Positions 18,034 to 26,620 of a stretch of DNA of 64,000 nucleotides are shown here, piece by piece (position 1 is the stretch's first letter; every line of letters begins with the position of its first letter). The stretch is from positions 62,001 to 126,000 of the forward strand of contig JBBRLL010000002.1 in NCBI GenBank assembly GCA_038231395.1, given 5' to 3'. The notes under the pieces were generated by a model. It was not told the origin of the DNA. It saw only the letters and a list, made by a program, of their open reading frames with translations, and did no database searches. This DNA comes from Stagnihabitans sp038231395 (GTDB lineage: Bacteria > Pseudomonadota > Alphaproteobacteria > Rhodobacterales > Rhodobacteraceae). A program made the position numbers and the translations under genes.

Positions 18034-19656
18034 ATGAAAGTAAAGTCAAGACTGCTCATTGGCTCTGCACTGATCGGGGCGTCGGTTTTCGCCGGCCCGA
18101 TGGTCAATGCATCAAGCCACCGCGAAGCGCCCGCCATTGCCGGTCAGCCGCGGGTTGATGGCACCGACTTCTACATGTTCCGCAGCTATGAACCGGGCCG
18201 CGCAGACTATGTCACCCTCATCGCCAACTATATCCCGATTCAGGTCCCTTACGCTGGCCCGAACTTTTTCACGCTTGACCATGATGCGGCCTATGACATT
18301 CGTATCGACAGCAACGGCGACGCCAAGCCAGACCTGACCTTCCGGTTCAAATTCTCGACCATGCTGGCCAACGGCGGTGCCGGCATTGCGCTGCCGGTCG
18401 GCAACCAGTCCATCCCGATCCCGCTGCGTCAGGCAGGTCAACTGGGAACTGCGGTCATTGAGCCTAATCTGAATGAGACCGAATCTTACAGCTTGACCGT
18501 TTTCAATGGTGATCCGGCTTTGGTGCCCGGACAAGAAGCGACCCGGGCGCTCTATCCCAACCGTCCCTTCTTCAAGCCAGTGGACAACATTGGGGCCAAG
18601 ACGATCCCTGACTATGCGGGCTACGCTGACAAGCACGTCTTCAACGTGAAAATACCGGGCTGCAGCGTGGAAGGCAAAGTCTTTGTCGGCCAACGCGCCG
18701 AGGCTTTTGCCGCCAACCTTGGCGGCATTTTCGACCTTGTAAACCTTGTGCCGATTGATGGCGACAAAGTGCGCGGGTCGGGCGATGGTATGGGCTTCCC
18801 TGGCGGCATCACGCAAAACCGCGCGAATGACGATCTGGTCGGCAAGGCCAATGTCACCTCCCTGGCGCTGGAAGTGCCGATTGCCTGCCTGACCGGCACC
18901 GGCAACGGTGTCATCGGTGCCTGGACGACGGCCAGCCTGCCCGCCAACCGCGTGCTGTCAGCCCTGCCGTCCTACAATGCGACCTCGACCAACAGCGGTG
19001 CCTTTGTTCAGGTGTCGCGCCTGTCTGCCCCGCTGGTCAACGAAGTGGTCATCGGCTTGCCCGACAAGGACCTCTTCAATGCGGCCAACCCAACGCAAGA
19101 CGGTGCCTTGGCGAAATACGTGACCAACCCGAGCCTCCCCGCCTTGTTGAACCTGCTGTTCAAGGACGCGGTGAACGCGACGCTGGGAACCAGCTTTACC
19201 AATATCGCCCCAAGCAACCTGCCGCGCACTGACCTTGTTGCGGCATTCCTGACTGGGTTCCCGGGCTTCAATCAGCAAAAAATCGTAACCGGATCCGAGA
19301 TGATGCGCCTGAATACGGCTGTGCCTGCCACGCCCCGGGCCAGCCAGAAGACCCTTGGTCTGATCGACGAGGATCTGGCCGGTTTCCCGAATGGCCGTCG
19401 TCCGGGCGATGACACGGTTGATATTGCGCTGCGCGTCGTGATGGGTGCGCTGTGCGAACCGGTGCCGCTTGGCGCTGAACTTGGCGTCCCGGGCGCTGTC
19501 GAAGATACGCCTTCCGACTATGTCAATCTGGGTTACTGCATGCCAAGCGACGCTCCGGTCGGCGGCGCTGCCTTTACCGATGGTGCCCCGATTGCTGCCC
19601 GCGAACTGCAAAACAAGTTCCCCTACCTCAACAATCCCTTGCCGGGACACAACTGA
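18034..19656 (+). CDS. Exported DUF4331-family protein
   Basis: A 540-residue protein with a signal peptide ending after VNA (residue 26); the mature chain begins SSHREAP, the hallmark opening of the DUF4331 family, followed by DGTDFYMFRSYEPGRADYVTLIANYIP. A mid-protein YADKHVFNVKIPGCSVEGKVFVGQR block and a late MMRLNTAVPATPRASQKTLGLIDEDLAGFPNGRRPGDDTVDI block are also family-like. Four cysteines in the mature part (CS, CL, CE, CM) suggest disulfides outside the cytoplasm. The biochemical function of the family is unknown. The gene is preceded by a ggagaaag ribosome binding site and lies between gspO and gspK, so secretion by the type II system is a reasonable inference, not shown. Confidence 0.85.
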   Translation: MKVKSRLLIGSALIGASVFAGPMVNASSHREAPAIAGQPRVDGTDFYMFRSYEPGRADYVTLIANYIPIQVPYAGPNFFTLDHDAAYDIRIDSNGDAKPDLTFRFKFSTMLANGGAGIALPVGNQSIPIPLRQAGQLGTAVIEPNLNETESYSLTVFNGDPALVPGQEATRALYPNRPFFKPVDNIGAKTIPDYAGYADKHVFNVKIPGCSVEGKVFVGQRAEAFAANLGGIFDLVNLVPIDGDKVRGSGDGMGFPGGITQNRANDDLVGKANVTSLALEVPIACLTGTGNGVIGAWTTASLPANRVLSALPSYNATSTNSGAFVQVSRLSAPLVNEVVIGLPDKDLFNAANPTQDGALAKYVTNPSLPALLNLLFKDAVNATLGTSFTNIAPSNLPRTDLVAAFLTGFPGFNQQKIVTGSEMMRLNTAVPATPRASQKTLGLIDEDLAGFPNGRRPGDDTVDIALRVVMGALCEPVPLGAELGVPGAVEDTPSDYVNLGYCMPSDAPVGGAAFTDGAPIAARELQNKFPYLNNPLPGHN

Positions 19657-19695
19657 GACTGCGGACAACGTGTTTTCAGGCTAAGCGACTGAAGT

Positions 19696-20583
19696 TCAAG
19701 GCGATGATGGCGGCGGGGGCAACCCTGCCGCCATTGCGCTTTGGCGGGCGATGACGAAAGCATTTGCCGCTGCATCGCCAGTCTTTTTGCGTTCAATCAG
19801 GCTGTCTTGCGCCAGAAGCGTTGCGCCGACCTGCACCGTGACGTGCAGGTGAAAGTAGCTGGACTGAAAGCCCATCCCGGCACTCAAGATCACCCCAAGC
19901 GCTGACACATCCGCTGGGGTCAGAAACCCAAGCTTTGCGCGTCTGGTCTCCAGCAACTTGGCTTGCACCGGATTGTTCAAAAGCACCGCCAACAGCGCCA
20001 CCGGGGCCGCATTCACATTGACGGGCGTGGTGCGGGGCAGGATCGTGACCAAAGTGGCAAGGGTTGCCAGTTCTGCATCGCTGATCTTTGCGGCGTCGCG
20101 CAATTGATCCAGACGGGCCGGAGGGGGCGACGCGCTGAAAGCCGTGACGATCCGGGGCGCAAGGTCGGCATTCAGCGTCAGGGCTGCCAGAATATCGCGC
20201 AGGCGGTTCTGCGCCAGCACGCCCTCAGTGCCCAGATTGGTCAGGTTGAACAGGCCCTGCCCATCAGCCAAGGTCAGACCAAAGCGGCCATCGGCAATGG
20301 CTATGTCGGATTGATTGACCTTGCCCCAGGCTTCATGATCGTGGTCCAACTCTGGGCTGCTGGCCAGATCGCGACGCAGGGCTAAGGTCGCTGTGGCCTC
20401 GCCCGCCGCTAAAAGCGCGTGGGCCGAGGTCGCCTCGTCATAAATCCGGCTGCGATCCATCGCTGATTCAGACAGTGTGACCATTGTCACAACGACAGCA
20501 GAGGTCAGGGCCAGGATGACCAGAACGAAAAGCAGCGTCACACCCTCGTCGTGTTTGCGCGCCCCTTTGCCGACGTCCCGCAT
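19696..20583 (-). CDS. gspK: GspK minor pseudopilin of type II secretion
   Basis: A 295-residue minor pseudopilin. The prepilin leader ends KHDEG, followed by VTLLFVLVILALTSAVVVTMV; position +5 is Phe instead of Glu, the exception that marks GspK. The rest shows the GspK alpha-domain features, including ADGQGLFNLTNL and a helix-hairpin-helix-like KLGFLTPADVSALGV. GspK caps the pseudopilus tip with GspI and GspJ. Its ATG at 20583 overlaps the gspJ stop (TGATG); a GTG one codon upstream is equally possible. It is the last gene of the leftward gsp operon and faces the DUF4331 gene at 39 bp. Confidence 0.88.
   Translation of the reverse strand: MRDVGKGARKHDEGVTLLFVLVILALTSAVVVTMVTLSESAMDRSRIYDEATSAHALLAAGEATATLALRRDLASSPELDHDHEAWGKVNQSDIAIADGRFGLTLADGQGLFNLTNLGTEGVLAQNRLRDILAALTLNADLAPRIVTAFSASPPPARLDQLRDAAKISDAELATLATLVTILPRTTPVNVNAAPVALLAVLLNNPVQAKLLETRRAKLGFLTPADVSALGVILSAGMGFQSSYFHLHVTVQVGATLLAQDSLIERKKTGDAAANAFVIARQSAMAAGLPPPPSSP
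19708..19733. terminator. Hairpin at the gspK / DUF4331 gene convergence
   Basis: A 7-bp GC-rich stem (19708-19714 with 19727-19733), extendable by inner GGG/CCC pairs, lies at the 3' end of gspK, 51 bp beyond the DUF4331 stop. There is no T-run; it may limit read-through between the convergent genes. Confidence 0.3.
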
Positions 20584-21152
20584 CACTGCACCGCCGTTGG
20601 CAACACCGCCAGGCGGGTGAGCGTCTTGCCATCCGCAAGGGTCAGAGTGACTGTGATGGCGCGGGGGTTTGCCGGCTGCGTTCCGGCCACGCCGGTTGCG
20701 CCCTCAGGCGGCCAAGCGGGCAACCAGTCGGGACCATTTGCGAGGAATTGCCAGTCCAACACGGTGACGCCAGCCAGCAGCGACTGCTCTGCCAGAATAT
20801 CGCCTTTGCCGTCCACCATTCTGCGCTTCAGACTGTCGCCAGACAGCGCATAGGTCAAGGTCACCTCGCCACCCGGTGCGTCCGGCACCGCGCGGCGAAG
20901 CGAGACGCTGCCGCCGTCAGCGACCAAAGAGCGGTCCTCTGCCAGATTGAAATCCAGATTGATCAGATACATGGCGCGTTGCATCTGACCAAGACGTTGC
21001 AACCGGCCCTCGGTCAGCCGCTCACCACGCGCGACGAGATCAAGCATGGCATATCCCGCGACACCGATGATCGAAAAGATGACCAGTGCCACCAGAACCT
21101 CGACCAGCGTCACCCCAGCCTTGTCCGATCTGGCTGGGTTGCGGCGGGTCAC
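20583..21152 (-). CDS. gspJ: GspJ minor pseudopilin of type II secretion
   Basis: A 189-residue minor pseudopilin. The prepilin leader ends in KAG, followed by VTLVEVLVALVIFSIIGVAGYAML with the conserved Glu at +5. The body has QMQRAMYLINLDFNLAEDRSL, typical of GspJ (residues about 55-75). The start is a GTG at 21152 that overlaps the stop of the upstream lipoprotein gene (GTGA); the frame is open 24 codons further but this would place a charged extension before the leader. GspJ acts in the tip complex with GspI and GspK, anchored in the inner membrane and extending into the periplasm. Confidence 0.88.
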   Translation of the reverse strand: MTRRNPARSDKAGVTLVEVLVALVIFSIIGVAGYAMLDLVARGERLTEGRLQRLGQMQRAMYLINLDFNLAEDRSLVADGGSVSLRRAVPDAPGGEVTLTYALSGDSLKRRMVDGKGDILAEQSLLAGVTVLDWQFLANGPDWLPAWPPEGATGVAGTQPANPRAITVTLTLADGKTLTRLAVLPTAVQ

Positions 21153-22246
21153 GTCTGCGCCACCTCGGCGCGGAGGATGATTTTGCCGTTCCGGATACCA
21201 AGGACGGAAAGGTCGCGCTGGCACGGGCCGTCTTTGAGGAAGCGGAAGTTGCCCAGAACGCCGGTAAACCCGGCTTTGCGCTGCAAGCCTTGCCGGGTCA
21301 GCTGACCGGCATCGCCAAGACCAAGAGCGACCAGAACCGCGTCATAGCCGAGGGCCGCAACCACGCCCGGTTCGGTGCCGTAAGTGGCAAGGGTACGGTC
21401 GGAAAACGGCTGGAACAGGTCTGGCGCAGGAGCGGCAAAGACGGCGCCCTCCAGATCGCCGTTGGCTGCGGCATCGCCGATGCCCCATTGCACGGAACCC
21501 ATGATCTGCATGCCACTGCCGCGCAGACCGCGGGCAAAGCCAGCCAAAGCTCCACCCCCATCCGGTACAAACACCGCCTGCGGCAACACACCGCCACTCG
21601 CCACCCGCAAGGCCTGCACCAGACCCGAAGCGGCAGGATCGCGCAGCAGGGTTGCCGACAGGTTCAATCCGCCAGCGGCCGCGATCCTCACCGCAGCATC
21701 GGCAGAGGCCGCCCCCAACGCGCCAGGGCTTGCAACCACCGCAACCCGGGTCAAACCCTGCGCCAAGGCATAGCTGAACATCGCGGACACCGATTGCGCT
21801 GCCGTGACGCCGAACACAAACGCCCCTGAAAGTGCCAGCCTGTCGTCGTTGGAAAACGTCACCACCGGGACCCGGCCCGCCACTTTAAGGACAGCCGGGG
21901 TCTGGTCGGACCGCAGTGGCCCAAAAAGCATCCGCGCCCCCGCAGCCAAAGCGTCCTGTGCTGCTTTGGCGGCCCCCTCCGGCGTGTCTCCCGTGTCATA
22001 GGTGCGCGGCAAGGCTTCGGCAGATCGACCCGAACCCGCCAGACTTGCCGCCTGCATCATGGCCGCGCCGATTGCCGCATTGGCCCCGCTGAGCGGCAGC
22101 AACAATGCCGCATCGCCACCCCCTTTGCCCGGGCGTTGTCCGGCAAAGCCTGCATCCTCACATCCGGCCATGAACGGCACGACAAGGGCCGACAAGGCCC
22201 CCGCCCCAAAGCGCCGCCGCGACAGGTCGATGGACGCGGGGGGCAT
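21149..22246 (-). CDS. Tat-type lipoprotein with periplasmic-binding-protein fold, inside the gsp operon
   Basis: A 365-residue protein. It begins with a twin-arginine motif (SRRRFGAG) and a hydrophobic run ending in a lipobox-like FMAGC, so it is probably a Tat-exported lipoprotein. The body resembles the type I periplasmic-binding fold (Leu/Ile/Val-binding or LpoA/LppC-like): ALLLPLSGANAAIGAAMMQAA near the N-terminus, then MLFGPLRSDQTPAVLKVA and RVPVVTFSNDDRLALSGAFVFGVT. It sits between gspF and gspJ, where no gsp gene is expected. The start at 22246 is supported by AAGGAG six bases upstream; a longer frame from 22312 would translate a tandem repeat. It may bind peptidoglycan fragments or small ligands; this is inference. 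Confidence 0.75.
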   Translation of the reverse strand: MPPASIDLSRRRFGAGALSALVVPFMAGCEDAGFAGQRPGKGGGDAALLLPLSGANAAIGAAMMQAASLAGSGRSAEALPRTYDTGDTPEGAAKAAQDALAAGARMLFGPLRSDQTPAVLKVAGRVPVVTFSNDDRLALSGAFVFGVTAAQSVSAMFSYALAQGLTRVAVVASPGALGAASADAAVRIAAAGGLNLSATLLRDPAASGLVQALRVASGGVLPQAVFVPDGGGALAGFARGLRGSGMQIMGSVQWGIGDAAANGDLEGAVFAAPAPDLFQPFSDRTLATYGTEPGVVAALGYDAVLVALGLGDAGQLTRQGLQRKAGFTGVLGNFRFLKDGPCQRDLSVLGIRNGKIILRAEVAQT

Positions 22247-22260
22247 AGAGGTCTCCTTTT

Positions 22261-22305
22261 GTGAGGTCGCCATGTGTGAGGTCGCCTTGTGTGAGGTCGC
22301 CTTGT
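22261..22305 (-). repeat. Three 15-bp tandem repeats upstream of the Tat lipoprotein gene
   Basis: Three head-to-tail 15-bp units (22261-22275, 22276-22290, 22291-22305) differ at one position. A fourth, degenerate unit just downstream on the minus strand contains the real Shine-Dalgarno (aaggag); the three units carry aaggcg or atggcg at the same place. They are in frame and open, coding a HKATS-like pentapeptide if translated. Confidence 0.85.
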
Positions 22306-22317
22306 GGGCCATGGCCG

Positions 22318-23520
22318 CTACAACCCGACCAGATTGTTCATCGACACAATCGGAAGCAGGATCGCCAGCACCATCATCATCACCAGACCGCCCATAACCA
22401 GCAGGATAGCCGGTTCCACCAAGGCGACAAGCGCCTTGATCCAGGCATCCAGATCGCGCTGCTGATCACTGGCGGCACGCTCCAGCGCCTCACCCAGATT
22501 GCCGCTCGCCTCTCCGCTGGCGACCATGGCGACCAGCATGGCGGGAAAGCAGGCGGCCTCTTGCATGGCGCGCTTCAGGCTCATGCCCTGACGGACCTTG
22601 TCGCCAATCTCGACAATACGGGCGCGGATGAAGCGGTTGGGGGTGACCCCTGCCGCAGCCTGCAACGCCTCTATCTGCGGCACTTGGCTTTGCACCAGAG
22701 TGGCAAGCGTTCCGGCAAACTGTGCGGCGTTCATCCGCTGGACAACCTTGCGCGTCAGCCAGTTGCGGGCCAGCACCCCGTCGAACTTTTCCCGGTTGGA
22801 AGGGGTTCTCAACCAGCGCAGCCAAAGGACAACCGCCAGCGCCGTGGTCAGCATTGCTGCCAGTCCGTAGGTGCGCACAAAGGCCGAGGTGCCGATCAGC
22901 GCCCGCGTCAACAAAGGCAGGCTGGTGCCGCGTGTGGTGAACACTTTCACGATGTCAGGCACCACAAACGCCATCAGCGCCATGATGATGCCGATGCTGA
23001 CAAGGCCCAGAAGTGCCGGGTAGAGCAGAGCTAGAATAACGGTCTGCCGGTTGCGCGCACGGTTTTCCACGAAATTCGCCAGATGCGCCATGACCTGATC
23101 CAACCGTCCCGACGCCTCACCCGCAGCAACCGAGGCGCGGTAGAACGCGCTGAACGCCCGAGGGTACATGTCGATGGCTGCGGCAAAACTGCGCCCCTCC
23201 AGCACAGCAGTCCGCACGGCCATCATCAGACCACCGACGCGGGCAGTTTGACCTTGGGCGATGGTGGACAAAGCATCCTCGATCCGCAGGCCAGAGCGCA
23301 GCAGGGTGGCCATTTGCCTTGTGACAAGGACCAGTGCCGACAAGGGAAGTGCGGCGCGGAAGGGCAGGTTGGTGGTCGGCTGGTTGGCCGTGTTGATTTC
23401 CAGCGGCAGCAGGCCGCGCGCGCGCAGGTCGGCGCGGGCGGCGATGGCGTTGGTCGCCTCTACAATGCCGGTGGCGGGTTTGCCAAAGGGGTCGATGGCG
23501 CGGAAGGCATAGGCAACCAT
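22318..23520 (-). CDS. gspF: GspF inner-membrane platform protein of type II secretion
   Basis: A 400-residue GspF/PilC-family protein with two homologous cytoplasmic domains and three membrane helices. Seen features: start MVAYAFRAIDPFGKP, first-domain motif ALSTIAQGQ ... RSFAAAIDMYPRAFSAFYRASVAAGEASGRLDQVMAHLA, the helix block ALLYPALLGLVSIGIIMALMAFVVPDIV, the second-domain repeat PAMLVAMVASGEASGNLGEALERAA, and a C-terminal helix EPAILLVMGGLVMMMVLAILLPI. It is the platform on which the GspE ATPase drives pseudopilus assembly. The ATG abuts the gspE stop, with GGAGG inside gspE. Confidence 0.95.
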   Translation of the reverse strand: MVAYAFRAIDPFGKPATGIVEATNAIAARADLRARGLLPLEINTANQPTTNLPFRAALPLSALVLVTRQMATLLRSGLRIEDALSTIAQGQTARVGGLMMAVRTAVLEGRSFAAAIDMYPRAFSAFYRASVAAGEASGRLDQVMAHLANFVENRARNRQTVILALLYPALLGLVSIGIIMALMAFVVPDIVKVFTTRGTSLPLLTRALIGTSAFVRTYGLAAMLTTALAVVLWLRWLRTPSNREKFDGVLARNWLTRKVVQRMNAAQFAGTLATLVQSQVPQIEALQAAAGVTPNRFIRARIVEIGDKVRQGMSLKRAMQEAACFPAMLVAMVASGEASGNLGEALERAASDQQRDLDAWIKALVALVEPAILLVMGGLVMMMVLAILLPIVSMNNLVGL

Positions 23521-24978
23521 TCAACCCTCCTGTGCGACGCGGGCCACTTCGGCCACCGTTGTCATACCAGAACGGACCGCCCGCAATCCATCTTCGATCA
23601 GGCCGGGGCCGGATTGGCGGGCCAGGGTATTCAGTGCAGCCTCGGAGGCGCCGGCATGGATGGCGGCTTCCATGGCCTTGGTGATCTCAACCACCTCATA
23701 CAACCCGGATCTGCCCTTGTAGCCAAGCCCGTGGCAGGCGGGGCAGCCAACGGCACGGTGAATGGGCTCGCCAAGGTGAAGGCCGGGCAGAATGGAAACG
23801 TCTTCCGGCTGCGCCTGCGCCAGTTCACGGCAGGCAGGACACAGGCGGCGGACCAGCCGTTGCGCCAGAACCCCCGCCAGCATGGGGGCCAGCAAAAAGC
23901 GTTCCACCCCCATGTCGATCAGCCGGGATACAGCACCAATGGCGGTGTTGGTGTGCAGGGTGGACAAGACAAAGTGCCCGGTCATGGCGGATTCCACAGC
24001 CACTTCAGCGGTTTCACGGTCACGGATTTCGCCGACCATGATGACATCGGGGTCTTGCCGCAAAATGGCCCTGAGGCCTCGCGCAAACGTCAGGTCGGTG
24101 CGCGGGTTGACCTGCATCTGGCCGATCCCGTCCAGCGAGTATTCGATCGGATCTTCAACCGTCATGATGTTGCGGCTGCGATCGTTCAGGCGGTCAAGGG
24201 CGGCATAAAGTGTCGTGGTCTTGCCCGAACCGGTCGGGCCGGTGACCAGCAGCATACCGTCCGGCCGGGCCAGAAGACGGCTGAACACTTCGGCGTCGCG
24301 CGGGCTCATATCCAGCCGTTCAAGGCCAAGGCGGGTGGCGTTGCGGTCCAGAAGGCGCATCACCACCCGCTCTCCGTATTGGCTTGGGATGGTTGAGACG
24401 CGCACATCAACCTCGTGCCCGCCGACGCGCAAGGACACCCGGCCATCCTGCGGCAGACGCTTTTCGGCAATGTCCAGACGCGCCATCACCTTGATGCGGC
24501 TGACCAACAGGGGGGCCAAGGCGCGGCGCGGTTCAACCATTTCGCGCAAGATTCCGTCGATGCGAAAGCGCACCACCAACCGGCGCTCCTGCGTTTCGAT
24601 GTGGATGTCAGAGGCGTTTTCCTTGATCGCCTCCAGCAACAAAGCATTGATCAGGCGCACAACCGGGGCATCTTCGCTTTGGTCCAGCAGGTCATCGACA
24701 ACGGCGACGCTGTCGGCAAGGCTGGCAAGCCCGCCATCAGCCCCGGCGGCATCCGACGCATCGGCGGCAGTGTCGCGATAGATCTGCGCCAAAAGCGCCT
24801 CAAATCCCGCCTCGTCCAGCGCTTGATAGGTCAGATCAGGCCCGGCGATGCGGCGCACCTCGGCAAGGGCTGACAGCGGGGCGGACGGGCGCAGGGCACA
24901 GACCGGTCCGGGCGCATGGTGCAGCACAACGCCCTGCGCCCGGGCAAAGGCATAGGGCAGCAGCCGTGGCCGCGTCAT
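23521..24978 (-). CDS. gspE: GspE secretion ATPase
   Basis: A 485-residue hexameric secretion ATPase. Visible motifs: Walker A GPTGSGKTTTLY (residues 247-258), Asp box TVEDPIEY, Walker B QDPDVIMVGEIRD (308-320), His box STLHTNT, and a zinc-binding CxxC pair (LCPACRE at 380-383 and GCPACHG at 412-415). The N-terminal domain ends in ASDIHIETQE, the common PilB/GspE signature. It powers pseudopilus assembly through GspL and GspF on the cytoplasmic side. The start at 24978 overlaps the gspM stop (ATGA); the frame is open 37 codons further up, inside gspM. Confidence 0.96.
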   Translation of the reverse strand: MTRPRLLPYAFARAQGVVLHHAPGPVCALRPSAPLSALAEVRRIAGPDLTYQALDEAGFEALLAQIYRDTAADASDAAGADGGLASLADSVAVVDDLLDQSEDAPVVRLINALLLEAIKENASDIHIETQERRLVVRFRIDGILREMVEPRRALAPLLVSRIKVMARLDIAEKRLPQDGRVSLRVGGHEVDVRVSTIPSQYGERVVMRLLDRNATRLGLERLDMSPRDAEVFSRLLARPDGMLLVTGPTGSGKTTTLYAALDRLNDRSRNIMTVEDPIEYSLDGIGQMQVNPRTDLTFARGLRAILRQDPDVIMVGEIRDRETAEVAVESAMTGHFVLSTLHTNTAIGAVSRLIDMGVERFLLAPMLAGVLAQRLVRRLCPACRELAQAQPEDVSILPGLHLGEPIHRAVGCPACHGLGYKGRSGLYEVVEITKAMEAAIHAGASEAALNTLARQSGPGLIEDGLRAVRSGMTTVAEVARVAQEG

Positions 24979-25454
24979 GGTGCCACCTTCAGCGTCAGGG
25001 TTGCCGCGACCTGACCGGCCCGTGGCAGGCGCGTGACCTGCAGGCCGGTGATGGTCAGGCCATAAGTACCCTCCAACGCATCCAGCCACAGGATGACCCC
25101 ATCAAAGGTCGCGTCGTTCAGCGTCAGGTCTGCACCAGTATCGGTGGCGTCGATCCGGCGGATGGACAGGCCGAAATCCGGGGCAGTTTCGGTCAGTAAT
25201 CGAGCCAGAGGGCGAGGGTCCTTGGTTTTGGCTGCAACCGGTGGCATGCTGGACAGGGCGTTTAACGCATGTTCGTATTGGCTGATTTGTGCCACGGTTC
25301 TGGCGCGTTGGGCCAAGATCGGCTGCCATAGCAAGGTCACCGCCAGATAGACGGCGATCAGCGTCGACCCCGTCAACAGCAGCCCCTGTTCGCGCAAGGG
25401 CCGGGTGGCCAGCCAATCGGTCACCGGTGTCAGGGCAAGGCGCGGGCGGATCAC
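24975..25454 (-). CDS. gspM: GspM inner-membrane protein of type II secretion
   Basis: A 159-residue bitopic protein with a short cytoplasmic N-terminus, one membrane helix (about residues 24-43, LLLTGSTLIAVYLAVTLLW) and a ferredoxin-like periplasmic domain (PLARLLTETAPDFGLSIRRI ... FDGVILWLDALEGTYGLTITGLQVTRL), the normal GspM layout and size. It partners GspL in the inner-membrane platform. Sequence similarity within this family is low, so position and topology carry the call. The GTG start overlaps the gspL stop (GTGA). Confidence 0.88.
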   Translation of the reverse strand: MIRPRLALTPVTDWLATRPLREQGLLLTGSTLIAVYLAVTLLWQPILAQRARTVAQISQYEHALNALSSMPPVAAKTKDPRPLARLLTETAPDFGLSIRRIDATDTGADLTLNDATFDGVILWLDALEGTYGLTITGLQVTRLPRAGQVAATLTLKVAP

Positions 25455-26494
25455 TTTTGCCCCCCCTTCAATCCCATCGTAACCCTGGCAGCGCCGTCAC
25501 TGCTGGTTGCGGAGCCGACCTGAACCGCGATCCCGGCTGTGGTCAGCGCCGCCTCGGCGGTCTGCAACCCGCTGAGATCTGCCGCTTGCAGATCAAGCCG
25601 CAAAGTGCCGTCTCCCCACGTCAGCGCCTGAACGCTCAGGCCCGGTACACCGGACAAAGCGGCAGAGCTTGCGGCCATCAGCGGCAGAAATCCAGCTTGC
25701 GCCTTGGGTTGGCCTGCCGTCATTGCCGCCAAAAGATCGGCGTCCAGATCGCCGCTGTCGGATTGGCCCAGAGTGGACAGTGCCATGCGCAGATCGGCCC
25801 GCCGCTGGGTCAGAACGTGCCGCTCCGTCGTCAGATCAGCCCAGATCAACCCCAGATGCAGGCCGGCTGCCATAACAAGAACCGCAGCCAAAGCCAGCAC
25901 ACCTCGGGGAAGGCGCAACAGACCACTCACCTCTGCCCCGGCAGACAGGTCCAGCCGGGCAAAAGCGGTATCAAATGCTGGCAAAGGCAGGTGAGAGGTG
26001 ACGGAAATCTCTTCCGGCAAAGTACCCGCACACAAGGCCACGTCAGGCTTGCCCGCATGAACCCAGATCAAAGGCAATGCGGTCAGCGCCGCTGCAAAGC
26101 CGGTGCCATCGGCCAAGCGTACCAGGCTACGCGTGCCGCCGACCCAGACCGCCCAGCCTTGCAACGGGCGTGGCAGGGCCAGCACATCGGGCACCAGCCG
26201 CGCCCGTGAGGCGGGCCGTTCGGCGCGGCTGGCTGCGATGTCATCGCGAGCGGCCACGACAACCAGATGCTCCCCCTCCAGCATCGGACCCAGAACAACG
26301 TTCACGCTGTCAATCGGCTGAGCAATGCGGTCTTCAACGGCATAGGCCACAGCGGCCCGGCGTTGTCCGGACGACATCGGCGGCAGGGCGGCGCGCAGCA
26401 AAAGTACCGCTTCGGACCGCAGCCAATCGACCCCCGGCGGAGGCGGCGGTGCCCCTGATGCAGGAATAGGTGGCTGTGTCGGAACCTGCGTCAC
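25451..26494 (-). CDS. gspL: GspL inner-membrane protein of type II secretion
   Basis: A 347-residue protein. A long cytoplasmic domain (1-195, with a Pro-rich start) is followed by a membrane helix at about 198-217 (VLALAAVLVMAAGLHLGLIW) and a periplasmic ferredoxin-like domain ending near FLPLMAASSAALSGVPGLSVQAL. This matches GspL, which binds GspE on the cytoplasmic side and GspM in the membrane. The start is a GTG with GAGG five bases upstream. It is the first gene of the leftward gsp operon and is divergent from gspG, with a 126-bp shared control region. Confidence 0.88.
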   Translation of the reverse strand: MTQVPTQPPIPASGAPPPPPGVDWLRSEAVLLLRAALPPMSSGQRRAAVAYAVEDRIAQPIDSVNVVLGPMLEGEHLVVVAARDDIAASRAERPASRARLVPDVLALPRPLQGWAVWVGGTRSLVRLADGTGFAAALTALPLIWVHAGKPDVALCAGTLPEEISVTSHLPLPAFDTAFARLDLSAGAEVSGLLRLPRGVLALAAVLVMAAGLHLGLIWADLTTERHVLTQRRADLRMALSTLGQSDSGDLDADLLAAMTAGQPKAQAGFLPLMAASSAALSGVPGLSVQALTWGDGTLRLDLQAADLSGLQTAEAALTTAGIAVQVGSATSSDGAARVTMGLKGGQK

Positions 26495-26510
26495 GTGGCC
26501 TCACCGGATT

Positions 26511-26580
26511 GAACTATTTGATATACGATCTGAAACCTTTTGAAGTTTCGCTGCGTATCTATAACAACGAACAATAGTTC
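26511..26580. promoter_or_regulatory. Nested dyad in the shared promoter region of the two gsp operons
   Basis: Three pairs of inverted segments share a centre near 26541-26545: 26511-26518 with 26573-26580 (8 bp, perfect), 26523-26527 with 26554-26558 (5 bp), and 26532-26536 with 26545-26549 (5 bp). The stretch is more AT-rich than its surroundings and lies between the gspL and gspG starts, so it probably holds both promoters; a TTTTGA/TATAAC pair with 16-bp spacing at 26539-26566 fits the rightward one weakly. Confidence 0.4.
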
Positions 26581-26620
26581 GCCTGTGGTCACATCAGGGC
26601 GGGCAAGCGGGGATGTTGGT

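Noticed and set aside
22261..22305. 15-bp repeats as a CRISPR or integration site
   Set aside because: No spacers, no neighbouring cas or integrase genes; they fit slippage of the leader.
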